Both the position numbers and the translations under genes were made by a program. The notes under the pieces are model-generated. The model made no database searches and was not told the origin of the DNA. It saw only the letters and a list, made by a program, of their open reading frames with translations. From Pascua guehoae (Eukaryota > Basidiomycota > Tremellomycetes > Trichosporonales > Trichosporonaceae), in the NCBI GenBank assembly GCA_001600415.1, contig BCJX01000003.1, positions 1,373,664 to 1,437,663 on the forward strand: a stretch of 64,000 nt of DNA, read 5' to 3'. Below are positions 45,453-57,596 of this stretch, one piece after another; the first letter of the stretch is position 1, and the number at the start of each line of letters is the position of its first letter.

Positions 45453-47465
45453 CTATGCTATAATACAGTCCTTGTCCTTTTCGCCTGCCCGCCGCCTGCC
45501 CTCAGTCTTGCCCACGAGCTCGGCATAGCGGACCTGGTCGATCAACGGCGCGTCCCGCGGGTGAACATAGAGTTAACCCCTTACCTGCTCGGTCTTGGTC
45601 AGCAGGCCCTTGTCGTGGCGCGCCTTTAAGGCCTTGATCTGTGATTGGAGTTCGTCGTTTGCGCGTCTAATGTCAGCGGGTTGTCTTGGGTGATGGACAG
45701 GGCCAAGGAAGTAGAGATAGTAGTACGGCGGCGATGGTGCATGCCGCGATGGAGGCTAACAGGCCAACAGGACATCAGGTGGCCTAGCATGGGAGCAAGT
45801 GGCACATTCGTGTTGACTTTATCGAGCACCATGTAGGAGAATCCTGGTAAAGGAAACTTCTCGGTGATCCTCAACACGTATGTATGTGCCACAAGGAACG
45901 GCCAGCAAGCGAAAGCCAGCAAGCGAAAATCCGCAAGCGAACAACCAGCAAGTAGCGAGGCAGCAAGCAATGCAGCAAGCAAGACGGCGAGCAGCATAAC
46001 AAGCGAGCAAGGAGCAATCAAGGCAGCAGCAAGCAAGCCACCGCACAAGCTGCCAACCAAGCCGGAAGCAGACAACCCGCCCCAATGTCCCAACGTGGCA
46101 TTTACGCAACTCTCGCTGCCACCTTCCCCCCCGGCGGTGTCCCGGCCAAGTCTGACTCACTTTTCCGTCTTGGTCTTGACAAACGGCACCTTGACATCCC
46201 CCGCCCCCGCGCCCGCACGCTTGAGCGCCGCGGCCGCCGCAGCCGTCTTGGCCTCGATCTGCTGTCCCGCCGACGCCGCCGACGCCGACACCGACGCGGC
46301 AACGGGGCGGGGCTGGGGCTTTACTTGCGGCTTGGCCTGGGGCTGCGACTTGCTCGAGCTCGCACTCGTGGCGGAGCGTGATCCCGACGACGACGCCGAC
46401 GTGGTCTGGAGGAGGCGTGAAAACGCCGTCTTGCCACCGGGACGCGTGCCCGCTGCTGGCGTGGATGTGCGCGATGCACCGGGTGTGGACGTCGGCGTGC
46501 ATGTGTGCGAGGTGGTGTGCCGGTGTGTGGGGCAGAAGGAGCGTGAGCATGTCTAGGGCGTCAGTTGTGTTCGCGAGGGGTGTACAGCGGGGGCGGGTGG
46601 AAGGGTGGCTGTTCGTTTGCCACAGTGCCTCTGCAGAGGAGGCCTGTCGACGGACGAGCTGCCTTGGCAGCGCTGCAATCCAACCCTACGCCGCACGACA
46701 GCTACGACCGCGCCGCGCAGCACTGCCGCTACTCACATCACACTTCATCGGCACGATGAGGACCTTGGTACACCCGCGCCGGTAGCACACTTCGCCCTTT
46801 TCCTTTCGGCGCCGCAGCTCTGCCTTTTTCCGCGCCTCGCCGCCCTCCATGCTCGTGCATGTGCCGGCGGTAATGTGGCGCTCGACGGCCTCGTTGGGAT
46901 CCAGCTTGCCGGGCGGGTATGGCACGACCTCGTTGCACATTGGACACTGGGGCGCGATGCGGTCGACCATGGAGGCCGGGAGAGGCGCAGTGCATGAGTG
47001 CTGCGAGGGAAGGAAGTGGGGCTGGCAGAAGGAGAGGTGGCATGCGGGGCACTGGGGTGTTAGTGGGGAAGGGCGGAAGGAAGGAGGGAAGGAAGGAGGA
47101 GGAGGGAAGGGGTGAGGGTGGGGGAAGAGAGCTGGGGTGATGGCCGAGGGGTGAGGGGTGAGAAGGGCAAGCCAAGAGGGAGGGTTGGGGAATAAGATGG
47201 GAGATCAAGGAGGTGGATGTGGGGAGATGTTGGCGAGAACGTCGCGGACTCCGGGAGCTCGGAGTGGTTGAAGGAAGCAGTGGACGCTGATGCGAGCTCT
47301 CAGAGGGAAGGAAAGGAGCGAACGGAGGTCGCGGCACGACGCCGTCGGACTCGGACTCACGTTGAAGGGCAGAAAGTCGTGGAGGTGGCACGAAGGGTGA
47401 TGGCACTCGGTGCCGAGGAACATGAGTTCCTCGCGGTGCGACGACGTCGATGAGCGCGCGCTCAT
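45453..47465 (-). CDS. AN1-type zinc finger protein (ZFAND2/Cuz1-like)
   Basis: Relatives link the proteasome and Cdc48/p97 to stress, especially arsenite response. Exons on the minus strand are 47361-47465, 46737-47051, 46161-46552, 45585-45666 and 45453-45533, giving 324 residues with all phases consistent. First AN1 finger: FLGTECHHPSCHLHDFLPF joined to CPACHLSFCQPHFLPSQHSC. A CPMC-centred middle follows, then a second finger EVCYRRGCTKVLIVPMKCDT joined to CSRSFCPTHRHTTSHTC. A Ser/Ala/Lys-rich linker and a C-terminal helix QSQIKALKARHDKG come after. The fourth intron is about 490 nt and filled with AGCAAGC repeats. The start sits in a short but plausible context. Confidence 0.88.
45895..46045. 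repeat. degenerate AGCAAGC tandem repeat inside an intron
   Basis: Many AGCAAGC-like words within 150 nt, in the long intron of the AN1 gene. Confidence 0.75.
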
Positions 47466-48300
47466 TGTGAACAGTGGTGATGGGTAATGTGGTGATGAAC
47501 AAAGTCAAGTCAAGTGGCCAGGTGTGGTTTGGTTTGTTTGTCGTGGCCTCTGGGTCCGTGCGGACGAGGTAGTCGTCGAATGTTCAGTTGACAAAGTGGG
47601 TGTACAGTACCCCCCCCAGTTCTGCGTGTTAGGTGGGTATATGTAGGCTGTACGAGACGATGTCGTGGCCTGTGTCTGTTTTCTGATCTGTCAGCAGCAC
47701 CAAGCACCTGTACAGTACAGTAGTGGGTGTGTGGAATGGATGGTTCGAGCAAACAGACAGACGGCGGTACGGCGGCCAGATAGCCAGCGACGATGACGCG
47801 TTTGATGGCTGGCAAACTGCCACTGGCCACCGGAGGCACCCAGGGGCCAGGGGGCGGTGGCAAAACGCGTGACACTCGGTGCCAAGACTTGGAGATTGAC
47901 GGGAGCAAATTTGCTGATTAGCATGCGCCGATTGCGGGCGGCGTACGTTTCGTTGCCTCCTGGGTTGGTTCGTTCCAGCGTACCAGCGTCCGACGGCCGA
48001 CGGCGATTGCATGGCTGCGTAACCGCACGACGCCGCCCAGTCTGCAGCGCATGTGCTGCTGCTGTGCACCCTCTGGCTGCGCGCGTCGGCGGCTGGCTAC
48101 GCTTGCTTGACCGCACCCACAACGCATGTTACTCCTCTGGGTCACACCACACCCGCTTTCCACAGTCTCAACACACGTGCATAGGCGGGCACTACGAAAC
48201 GAACAAGGGTACGATTGACAAGAATGACAGACAGATACTGCCGGCGCCATTGTCAAGCGAGCGAGGGATGTACAAATGCAGAATGGATTGGCGTGCTCGC
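47466..48300. other. intergenic
   Basis: Upstream region of the AN1 gene and 3' side of the hydroxylase gene. Nothing else recognised. Confidence 0.4.
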
Positions 48301-50800
48301 TCACGCCGTCTGCTGGGCCGAGGCCATCTCGACGTCGGCGCCCTCCTCCTCTTCCTCTTCCTCGTCCGAGTCCTCCTCCATCTGGCCCACCTCCCACTCG
48401 CCACCGAGGTCCCAGCGCGAGCCCGGCGCGCTCGCACTCAGGTACTTGACAAAGCGCATCACACCGGGGTCGCGCAGGACAAGAAGGAACTTGTTAAACG
48501 ACACGGGCTGGGTGAGGAGCGGTCCGTCCTCGTCGCCCGCCTCGGACTCGTCCGTGTCAAAGTCGCCGTCCGAGAACTGGTCGGGGTCAAACTCGAGCTC
48601 GGTGCCGCCCATCGTGATCTTGGGGCCCTCCTTGACAGGCGACGGAGCCCTGTGGTGGTGGTTGTGGCCGGGGAGCTTGATGGGTACAGCACCCTTGACG
48701 GGCGACACGGCCGCCTCGGGGTGAGACGAGCCGTTGGCGTGGTCCTCGTTCTCGGGGTCGGTAATGACGGGGGTCTGGTTCTCGACGACGTGGTTGCGGG
48801 TTGGTTGCTCGCTGTCGTCTTTAGCGGCAGCCTCCTTGACGTCCTTGCCCTGCTGCTGCTTCTTTGGTGACGCCGCCTCGCCGTTGGGCGCCGCCGCGCC
48901 GCCCTTCTTTGCGTGCGCGCTCTGGTACGTCTCGGGGTCCTCACCCTCGTCTGGCGACGGGAGGTAGCACTCCCAACCTCCATGGTCGAGCAGCTGCTCC
49001 TCCTTCTTGCTGCCTGCGGGCACGTCGGCCCACCATGTGAGGCCTAGGTATGCGTCGAGGCGGACATCACCCGTGCGCTCCTCACCCGCCGCAAGCGTGT
49101 AGTCGAGACCGCGGCGGAACCTGCGCGCCTCGCCGCGGAAGCCCGTGGGCGCGAGCGACGACACGACTGATAGCCACGCGCGGAACGCCTCGGATGGCAG
49201 CACCTTTGTCAGAATGGTCTGCAGCGTCGGCGTCGCCTTGCTGGGCTCGGTCGTCAGGCTCGCGTAGCGGTGCTTGGACGACGGGCCCTGCAGCACCCAG
49301 CCGTCGCCCTCGCCCGTGCTATGCGGTGGAATGAGCTTGGAGTCTCCAAAGTCGCGCTTGTCCACCCCCTCGGTCTCGGCCTTGATCTTGGCCGCAATGT
49401 CGGGTGCCAGGAAATTGTGCAGCACAATCTCAGACGCAGCCACAAACTGTCCCCCCAGGCGGTCCAGCGTCGCCGGCGACAGGTACGACGACGAAATGTA
49501 GGGCTTGAGGAACCGCAGGTGTGCAGGTGTCAGGCCCGCAGGTGGCTCGGTCGGGTAGGGAATAATAGGAATGGAAGGTGCCGCCGTCTGTGCGCATTAG
49601 TTAGTTGCTTTGCCTTGCCGTGCCGCAAAACAGGACAGTGTGGCGGTTTCAAGACACAATCGATGTACTTACAATCTGAGCGAGCGAGCTGAGCGCTGCT
49701 TGCTTGTCCAGGTCCAGGTACTCGCCGTAGCCCTCCTCACCCTCGATGGGGCGGTGGAACCACCCGCTCACACCCAGCCGCTTCCGCCCGTCTGCGCAAA
49801 TCACCTCCTCTACCGAGTGATAGCTCAGTCCCGGCTGCACCTGGAACAAGTCAGCAAAAGGCTCCGAAAGTCGAAGCCAATACCTACCTCAAAGAAGATA
49901 ATCTGTCCCCACTGGGCGGGTAACGCGGAAATGGCCTTGTTGGCCGGCATGCCACGCTCCGCATTGTCGGCTACGGGGTAGAGCTCGAGCGAACCGCCCC
50001 ACTTGGGGTCCCATCCCTTTGTAAACTTGCCATTCTTGGCGAGAACCGTGTGAGACGACTCGGGGGCGTCCAGTGGCGAGCAGGGCAGGTAGAGAATGTA
50101 CGAAATAACACGGGTCGAGATTGAGTCGTCGTGAAGCAGCAGGTGCGATCTGGTCTCGTCAGCGGCCGCATTGTGTGTGTGTGTCGGTCACTTGACGCTT
50201 ACCCCTTGGTGTAAAGGCCGGCCGAGCCGTCCGTCTTCTTCCCCGACAGCGGTCCACAGCCGGTTACATCGCGGACAAACTTGCGAAACTGCTCCGAGTA
50301 GAGCGCATTCTTGAGCTTTGTAATGTACGGGAGGGCGTTGAGCGTCTCTTCTGGGAGATGCTCGGGATCGAGCGACGACAGGTCGGGCGTCTGCTGGATC
50401 TAGGCCGGGGTCAGCATGGTCGCCAAACCTCAGAGTCGCCACACAACACCCTACCTTGTAGATGTCCGTCTCCTTTTGCTCCCATCCCCAGCCCGGCAGG
50501 CTCCCTTCCTCTCCGCGGATACCATACGTCTCTGCCTCGGTCACGACGGCCTCGAGCTGTGTCGGTGTTAGCGCCCCAGCTCCATCCGGTCAAGCAAAGT
50601 GCCCTCTCTCTCACCAGGTCGTCGCTGAGTAACGAGGGGATGATCGTGTGCTTCCACGGGGTGGAGGCATCGTATGCCTTCCTCAGAGCGGCGCGGCCTT
50701 CGGGGTCGGGGAGGTTCATGACGGGGTCGACGGCGTTGCGCGCCTTCTTGGGAGCGCGACCAGCATGAGGGCTGCCTGAGCGTCGGACTGCACCACGCAT
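48301..50800 (-). CDS. TPA1: 2-oxoglutarate/Fe(II) prolyl hydroxylase, Tpa1/Ofd1/OGFOD1 type
   Basis: It hydroxylates a proline of ribosomal protein uS12 and in yeasts links oxygen to translation termination and sterol-regulated transcription. Six exons on the minus strand are 50615-50800, 50455-50556, 50203-50399, 49888-50149, 49673-49840 and 48301-49587, giving 733 residues. Catalytic-domain landmarks are ALYSEQFRKFVRDVTGCGPL, the iron-binding HLLLHDDSIS (His and Asp), GGSLELYP and the distal His in LSYHSVEEVI. The second, non-catalytic oxygenase-like domain starts near FLKPYISSSYLSP. It contains a long Lys/Gln/Glu-rich insert and ends in an acidic run. An in-frame ATG at 50837-50839 would add 13 residues. 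Confidence 0.92.
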
Positions 50801-51592
50801 TGTTGCTCGTAATGTGGGATAGGACTTGTTCTTGAACAAGGAAGAGACAGGAGACGAGCAGGGGACGGGCGGGGCAGGACGACGATTGAGCGGCGCGGCG
50901 TGGAGGAACGGGGCGGGTGAAGCCGGAGTCTGTCACGTCAAAATATCGAACACTCCCATCCGGTGGCACTCGGAGCGTGTGCGCGTGCACCAGGGGGCGC
51001 AGCAGCTCCCAGGCGCACCAGGCGGCACCCACCGCCCATTACTCTACACTCTACTCTTATGGCTGCTATAGGCACAAGGCACGGACATGGCGACATTCTC
51101 CTATTCCCAATGTCACGTGATCCTTTACTGTGAAACTTTGATTGATTAGTACGGGGCGCATTGAAAAGGTTTGATCCATTACAAAATAATTTTCAAAAAA
51201 AAAGAGTGTGTGTTCCTGTGTGAGCGTCATTTTCCTTTTGGTTTGTAATTTGTGCTATGTACTGATGGATGATCCGAGTGACACACCACTTGCCCCCCGC
51301 AGCCCTCTTGACCCGCCCCTCGCTCGTTCCTCGATGACCCCCCTCTGTCCCCTCTCTCTGTCCCCTCTGTCCTTTGTTGAACCCCTACAAACCCCGAACC
51401 CCGGCCGTGTGCCACCCGACACCCCCCCCCACCCTTGATTCCCAAAGATCCAACGCCTTGACCCACCCTCCCTTCCGCTTCCTTGCCTGTGCTGCGCTGC
51501 CTGTGCTGCCTGTATGTTGACATTATCGTGTCCAGCAAACTCACCTTGCCCCCGCAGAGACAACCACACACCCACACATACACCTGCACACC
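50801..51592. promoter_or_regulatory. divergent upstream region of the hydroxylase and CDK11-type kinase genes
   Basis: No coding signal. AT-rich at 51120-51210; C/T-rich leader with a likely intron acceptor at 51556 before the kinase ATG. Confidence 0.45.
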
Positions 51593-53529
51593 ATGAGCGA
51601 CGGGGCGGGCGGTACGATGACTACGCCGTCCAAGCGCCCCGCGTTCGACCACGACTCGGACGACGAAAGACACGATACACACGCCACCATCAAGCGACGA
51701 CAAGTCAGGGCCAAGAAGCTCCGGCGACACGAGCATGTCGGAGACGAACACGACGGATCCGACCGCCCCGATGCCACTAACGCGTCTGCGGCCGCTCCCG
51801 ACCTCCACCACGAGCGGGAGCACGACTCTTTGGCCGGTGGACCAGGTGGACCTGGCTCGACCACGTTGCCCGCTTCGGCCGGTGCTACGCTTGCCGCCAA
51901 CGCTGACGTTGCTGAGCCAGGCCGGCGCTCGAGGTCAAGGTCGAGGTCGAGGTCAAGGTCACGGTCACGGTCAATGTCCGGGTCGGGGTGGTCGAGGTCA
52001 CCTGCCACTGCTGCTGCAGCTGGAAGTGGGAGCGGTACGCATGCGCGCGATACGCGCGCAGCACGTGACGGGCACAAGCCACCTGGCGGACCGCCGGTCC
52101 CGGCCAGTGAAGGCGCGCGCATCGGCGTCGGGCTCGGCACTACTGGCGCGTCTGGCTTTCCACGCTCGACGCTCGCGCCGCCGCGCAGCGCACACCCGGC
52201 GCTCACCCCTTGCCGCTCCGTGTACAAGTACACGCGCCTCAACCACATCGAGGAGGGGACGTATGGCGTCGTGTTCCGCGCTCGCTGCAACGACACGGGG
52301 GACATTTATGCACTGAAAAAGCTCAAGCTCGACGAGGAAAAGCATGGGTTCCCCATTACGAGTCTGCGCGAGATTATGGCGCTGCAGACGGCGGGCGAGC
52401 ACGAAAACGTCGTCGGCATCCGCGAGATTGTCGTCGGCGACACGCTCAACCAGATCTTCATCGTCATGCCCTTTATCGAGCATGACCTCAAGACGCTCCT
52501 CGCCGATATGCCCCACGCGTTTCTCCAGTCAGAGGTCAAGACGATCATGGCCCAGCTCCTCTCGGCTGTCGCATACTGCCACTCGCACTGGATTGTGAGT
52601 GTCATGAGCCGCTTGGGAGGGATGCCAGAGTGCATGTCGAGCTACAGTGCCGACGAGTGCCTCTCGAGCCAAACCACTAAACTGCGCCCTCGCTCGCTAG
52701 GCTGCACGTTCACTACGACGGCCACAGACGCTAACTTTCCAGCTCCACCGCGACCTCAAGACATCCAACCTGCTCATGAACAACCGCGGCCAAATAAAGG
52801 TCGCCGACTTTGGCCTCGCCCGCAAGTTTGGCGACCCATTAGGCGAAATGACCCAGCTCGTCGTCACGCTGTGGTACCGTGCCCCCGAGCTCCTCCTCGG
52901 CGCAAAGGAGTACACGACCGCAGTCGACATGTGGTCGGTCGGCTGCATCTTTGCAGAGTTGATTCAGCGCGACCCGTTGTTCCCCGGCCGCGGCGAAATC
53001 GACCAGCTCAACAAGGTAGGTTTCATGCGTTCTGGCCGTGGCTAACCTACCAGATCTTCCACCTTCTGGGCCGGCCAAACGAGGACGCATGGCCGGGCTT
53101 CTCCAAACTGCCTAATGCAAGGAGCATCAACCCCGTTGGGCCAACGTGCGTCCCCCCTCTGCTTCTGCTTTACGGGCACGACACTGACATGAACGCAGAT
53201 TCTCCACCCTGCGCCAGCACTTCAAGCTCCTCTCGTCTGAAGGCCACGCGCTCATGGCCGCCCTGCTGTGGTACGACCCCGAGAGGCGGATCAGTGCCGA
53301 CGAGGCTGGCAAGCACGCCTACTTTACGTGAGCATTGCTCTGCAGCTATTTTATCGGAAAGATTGTAGCTGACAACAGCGAACTGCCATTGCCAAAGCAC
53401 CCAGACCTGTTCCCGTCGTTCCCCAGCGTGGCGTCGGGAGAACGGCGTCACAAGCTCCTGGCGAGCCCGCCGCCACCAGTGCATGTCGCAAAGACCGACG
53501 ACAAGATGGATCTCGAGTCGTTTGTGTAA
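51593..53529 (+). CDS. cyclin-dependent kinase of the CDK11/PITSLRE class
   Basis: A Ser/Thr kinase acting in transcription and splicing with cyclin L-type partners. Exons are 51593-52594, 52743-53015, 53054-53145, 53199-53327 and 53379-53529, giving 548 residues. The first ~200 residues are disordered, with an Arg-Ser repeat at about residues 104-125. The kinase domain shows the glycine loop [19 protein letters not shown], the defining [13 protein letters not shown], the catalytic loop [22 protein letters not shown], an activation segment [15 protein letters not shown], and [12 protein letters not shown]. The RS-rich N-terminus matches CDK11 rather than CDK10. Confidence 0.95.
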
Positions 53530-53734
53530 AACTCGGGCCGTTGTGTAACCGACGACGACGAGGAGGACAAGCCCTCGAGTCGTCCATGTAAACCTACAGC
53601 CAAACTGCATCGTCATCATATGTACAATAGAAATGCATAGGTACAACAGTGTAAACGTGCGGTGGTGCGCGTGCAAATGTGGAGAGAAGAGCAAAGGTGT
53701 CGCCTCGTCGTTTGTTTGGTTGGTTGGTTCAGTA

Positions 53735-56410
53735 CTAGACAAAGGCCGTGTCGAGACCCTCTGAAAAGTCGATGATGGCAATGTGCGCGTCAATGCCCGA
53801 GCTCACCACGCGCGTGTGGTCGCGCGTAATGGCAAACACGCGTCCGGTGTGGCACCCTTCAAAGTCAAAGATGAGCCGGCCCGACTGGCGGTCCCACATC
53901 TTGATGGTCGAGTCGTAGCTCGCAGAAAGTGTCACGTGGTCGCTCAGGTGGAGGCTGCGGACGAGGTCCTTGTGTCCGCGGTTGAAGCAGCGTCGGCACT
54001 CTGTCACATTCTGGACGTTGGAGAGCACGCACGAGCACATGGCGCGATACTCTACGCCGCGCTGGATGACGATGCGCCGGACAGACTCGTCTTCGCACAG
54101 GTCAAATGTGTCGAGGTGTAACATGTCGCGGAAGGTGAGCGCCTCGTCAATGTGGCGCTTGGCCCAGGGTGGGAGCTGGACAATGTGGAACGTTTTGATC
54201 GACGCATCAGACGAGCCAGTCACAATCGTTCCCAGTAACACCGACTCGGGCACGTCTGGCTCCCACCCAGCGAGTGGAGACGCAAATGGCTCAAACGTAA
54301 GGCTCGAGATGCCCTTCATGTGTGCGTCGATGCTGGCGAGGACTCGGCCAGTGTTGATGTCCCACACTTTGATGGATTTGTCGCCAGAAGCCGAGATGCT
54401 GCGCGTGAGCTACATTCTGCCAAGAGGAAGCAGCTAGCTCACATGAAGTCCTTGGTCAGAGCGACAGCGTTGATCGCCCCGCGGTGCCCGTCCGCATCTG
54501 CATGAATGATGAGTAGCTGTTCGAGGGTACGAATGTCGAACAGGCGGATTGTACGGTCTGGCATCAGTGACAGTCAATGAAGTACCACCTACCCTTGGAG
54601 CAGCTGACAATACGCTCAGTGTCGCCGCGCACAAAGAGGACAGAGTCGGTATGAGCCTTGACAGACTTTGTGGGGGTTCCGTCCCCATGCTCGATATCCC
54701 AAAGGCAAATCCGGCCATCACTGCCACCGCTGACAGCGACAAGGCGAGTGCTTGGCCCAGCACGCGATGGGGTACCTGGCGTCCTCATCGGTGACTTGGC
54801 CGACTTCTTACGCGGCGGTGGCGAGTCTGGAGCCTCTTCCTCAATGGGGATCTCGATAACAAAGTGCGACAGAATAGAGCCCTGGTGTCCTCCCGCAAAC
54901 ACCTTGACAACGCGTGGTGCAGCGCACCCAATCTGCCACAAGCGGAGTGTGCAGTCACGCGATCCTGAGAGCAGCCAGTCACGGCTGTGAACGACCGTCG
55001 TATGCTGCGGCGTGCGCGACATCCGGGATAGCCCAGGCCACGACGCCGAGACGGGTGTCCCAAATACGTCCGAGGTGGGCCACACGCGCGAGCGGCTTCG
55101 CGAATGCTCTGGCGCAAAGCGAGGCTCGACGACGTCTTCTTCATCAGAGAGCGACATGGTGATCCGCATGGGGCGCCGGAAGAGCTGGAGCGAGTAGATG
55201 CTTTCCGGGTGGCCAGGGAGGCCCCCGTTATCGGGCGATGTCTGGGGTTTGAGGATCGTGACGCGTGGGTTCCACGTTGGCGATGTGCGCCGTCCACTCG
55301 CGTTCGATTCGAGGTCGGCAGGGCGGCAGTCGGTCATGCGCCGGCTGAGAATCCGCCGCACGAGGAAGAGGTGCTTGTAGTTGACCTTTGGCATGGCAGT
55401 GGGGAGCTGGAGATGTGACAGGACTGGGGGATCCAGTGCCGATGGTGCCGAGAGACCTTGCGGAGTCGCCACCGGGCTCGCCAACTCGGGCGATATACGG
55501 GACATTCCAGCGGCGCGCTGGTAGGTCGGGAGTCCGCCGTGAGAGCGCTCCCACACCATACGACGCGCGCCGACATGACGTGGCGAGGGCGTTGCCGGGC
55601 TGGTGAGAGGTGCCAGTGGTGCAGGACTGGGACTGGTCGACGTCGAGGCAGAGGCAGAAGTGGGACTGCTCGCCTGCATGAGCTGTGAATCTCGCATGCG
55701 TTGGGTAAGCATGCTTAACTCATCGTCGGGGTACTCGAAGCTCTCGTCCAGAGGCGGTGACAAAATCCTCTGAGCGGCGTGCAGCCGTTCCCGATGGAGG
55801 TTGACATCGTTCCATGAAGTCGGCGAGGGTTCGATCGGGGGCACGTGGTTACGACACAGTTCGCGCCAGATCACTGCAGTCACGGTGTCAGTAATGCAAG
55901 TGTGCTTCTCCATTGCGTGCTGTGCGTCTTACATTGGTCGTCGCATAGCCGTGCCCAGGTCCGGTTAACACCCCGGCAGTTGAGGAGCTCATCGGCATCG
56001 AGGAGCGCGAGGATCCGAACACCCAGCTCGACTGGCAGGCACTGGCGTCAGTAGTGTCGTGACCGAGATGACGCACCCCGATGATATCCTTTTGCATCAT
56101 CTGAGCCAGGCGCTCATGGAGCTCAGTGACCTCTTGATTGTCAGCGCAACGACCTACGCACGCCCCGTATCCCAACTCACCTGTCCGGGGAAGCGACCAG
56201 ACCAACGCCGCCACCAGCTCTGCGCAAGGTCAGCTCGATCGAGGACCCGTTTACATACTCCTTCTGGCGTCGAGAGGGAGGTCGCGCGCGGCCTGTTCAA
56301 TGTCCTTGGCCGACATGCTCATCTTGGGAGAGTGGAAGAAGAAGAGTGACAACTGTGGTGTGGTCAATTCCAACACGTCTGGACAGACAGTCTGGAGCTC
56401 CTCTGGGTGC
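53735..56410 (-). CDS. F-box and WD40-repeat protein (SCF ligase adaptor), 5' end open
   Basis: It probably recruits substrates to an SCF ubiquitin ligase. Minus-strand exons are about 56259-56410, 56181-56219, 56077-56132, 55933-56041, 54593-55873, 54443-54557 and 53735-54398. The F-box is CLPVELGVRILALLDADELL followed by NCRGVNRTWARLCDDQLIWR. A Ser/Pro-rich linker precedes the WD repeats (RDWLLSGSRDCTLRLWQIG, SGGSDGRICLWDIE, DRTIRLFDIRT, SASGDKSIKVWDINTGR, SASYDSTIKMWDR). The layout resembles Pop1/Cdc4/Met30-type adaptors; the ortholog is not assignable by eye. Upstream of about 56410 no start was found, and a 46-G run at 56558 lies near. It converges with the kinase gene. Confidence 0.85.
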
Positions 56411-56555
56411 TCATGGTTGCCAGGCCGGTGGGTGATGCATCATCAGCCATATTCAATTCAGGGGCCGCATTCGACCGAGGACCACGTGGATTACACATGG
56501 CAAGAACCGAACACGTGATGCCACACGGCCTGCTTGAAGGGCAAATGCCGAAACC

Positions 56556-56557
<2 letters not shown>

Positions 56558-56603
<46 letters not shown>
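56558..56603. repeat. homopolymer of 46 G
   Basis: Uninterrupted G run; its true length is uncertain in any assembly. Confidence 0.95.
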
Positions 56604-56608
56604 CGCAT

Positions 56609-57356
56609 ATGGTGGTGACGCTTCTCGCACCAACGTCGTTCGTTCATTGTTTCCTGCTTGCCTGCCCCCCACCGCATCCACCCACCACCTCTTACATCTC
56701 TTCATCTCTTTCTTCTCTTCTCCCATCTTCTCTTACTGTATTCTTCGGGATTCATCCACGCAAGCCGGGACATCTGTGAGTTTCTCGAGTCCTACCCTTC
56801 CCCCCATCCCATTCCATCCTTTCCCGCATGTGATTAGGAACAAGAATCGCTACTCGAGACCAGGCCTACGGGCTGAAGACGACTCAATTATCTATAGTGA
56901 GTACAAGCGGCCAGCTCGAGGCAGCATGGCCCCGCCCACTGTTCTGTTGTGCTGACCATCCTTCTTCGTTGCTCCAAAACTTTGCAACCTGATTCGTTTC
57001 TACAGCCCAAATTGTGAGTGCAGTCGGTTTTCCCGTGAGAGGGCCTCCCGCTAACCGTCTCAGTATGATGCGCAATACCTCTTCCCCATCAATCAAAGCT
57101 CTGGCACAAACAGCCAGCTGACGCAGCGTTTAGCAAAGAGCAGTTCGCACCCGGCCGGTGTTGGTGAGTCACGGATCCGCTACATCTGTCCCCTGTGTGG
57201 TGGGGCGCACGTTCTCCCCACCATCTCTCAGGATTAATAAACACAAAAACAAGCATATGTAGGACCTTCGGGACTGACTACGAAACGCGTTATCTTTATG
57301 ACTCTACATTCCATCATGTTCTCGATCTATTTGAGGATGGCATGCTGACTGCCTAG
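56609..57356 (+). CDS. small five-exon hypothetical protein, about 152 residues
   Basis: No long open frame exists here. Exons 56609-56775, 56838-56896, 57006-57013 (8 nt), 57064-57163 and 57232-57356 have canonical donors and acceptors, join with matching phases at all four junctions, and end at a TAG. The spliced product reads NRYSRPGLRAEDDSII, then YTQIYDAQYLFPINQSSG, LTQRLAKSSSHPAGVG, TFGTDYETRYLYDST and VLDLFEDGMLTA. The first exon (MVVTLLAPTSF) lies in C/T-rich sequence and may be leader, and further 3' exons are possible. No family recognised. Confidence 0.45.
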
Positions 57357-57596
57357 CTCTGCGACATCCCATGTCGACGACAACCACGATTATCCCCTTT
57401 GTCACGTCAACGTGAGTGTCTCCCCCAAACCCATCTCGGACATCCTGCGAAATGATTATCAAACTGTGAACAATATCTGCATGCTTCGGCGGTGACGACA
57501 AAACCATCAACGCTTATTATCTTATGATCGCATCACATGTCCTTGTCATTTTCCGTCCAATCAGAGACTGACAAACATAGCCAATAATAATCGACC

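Noticed and set aside
56407..56955. 182-codon frame with a long polyglycine run
   Set aside because: Created by the 46-G homopolymer; sequence on both sides lacks coding bias in that frame.
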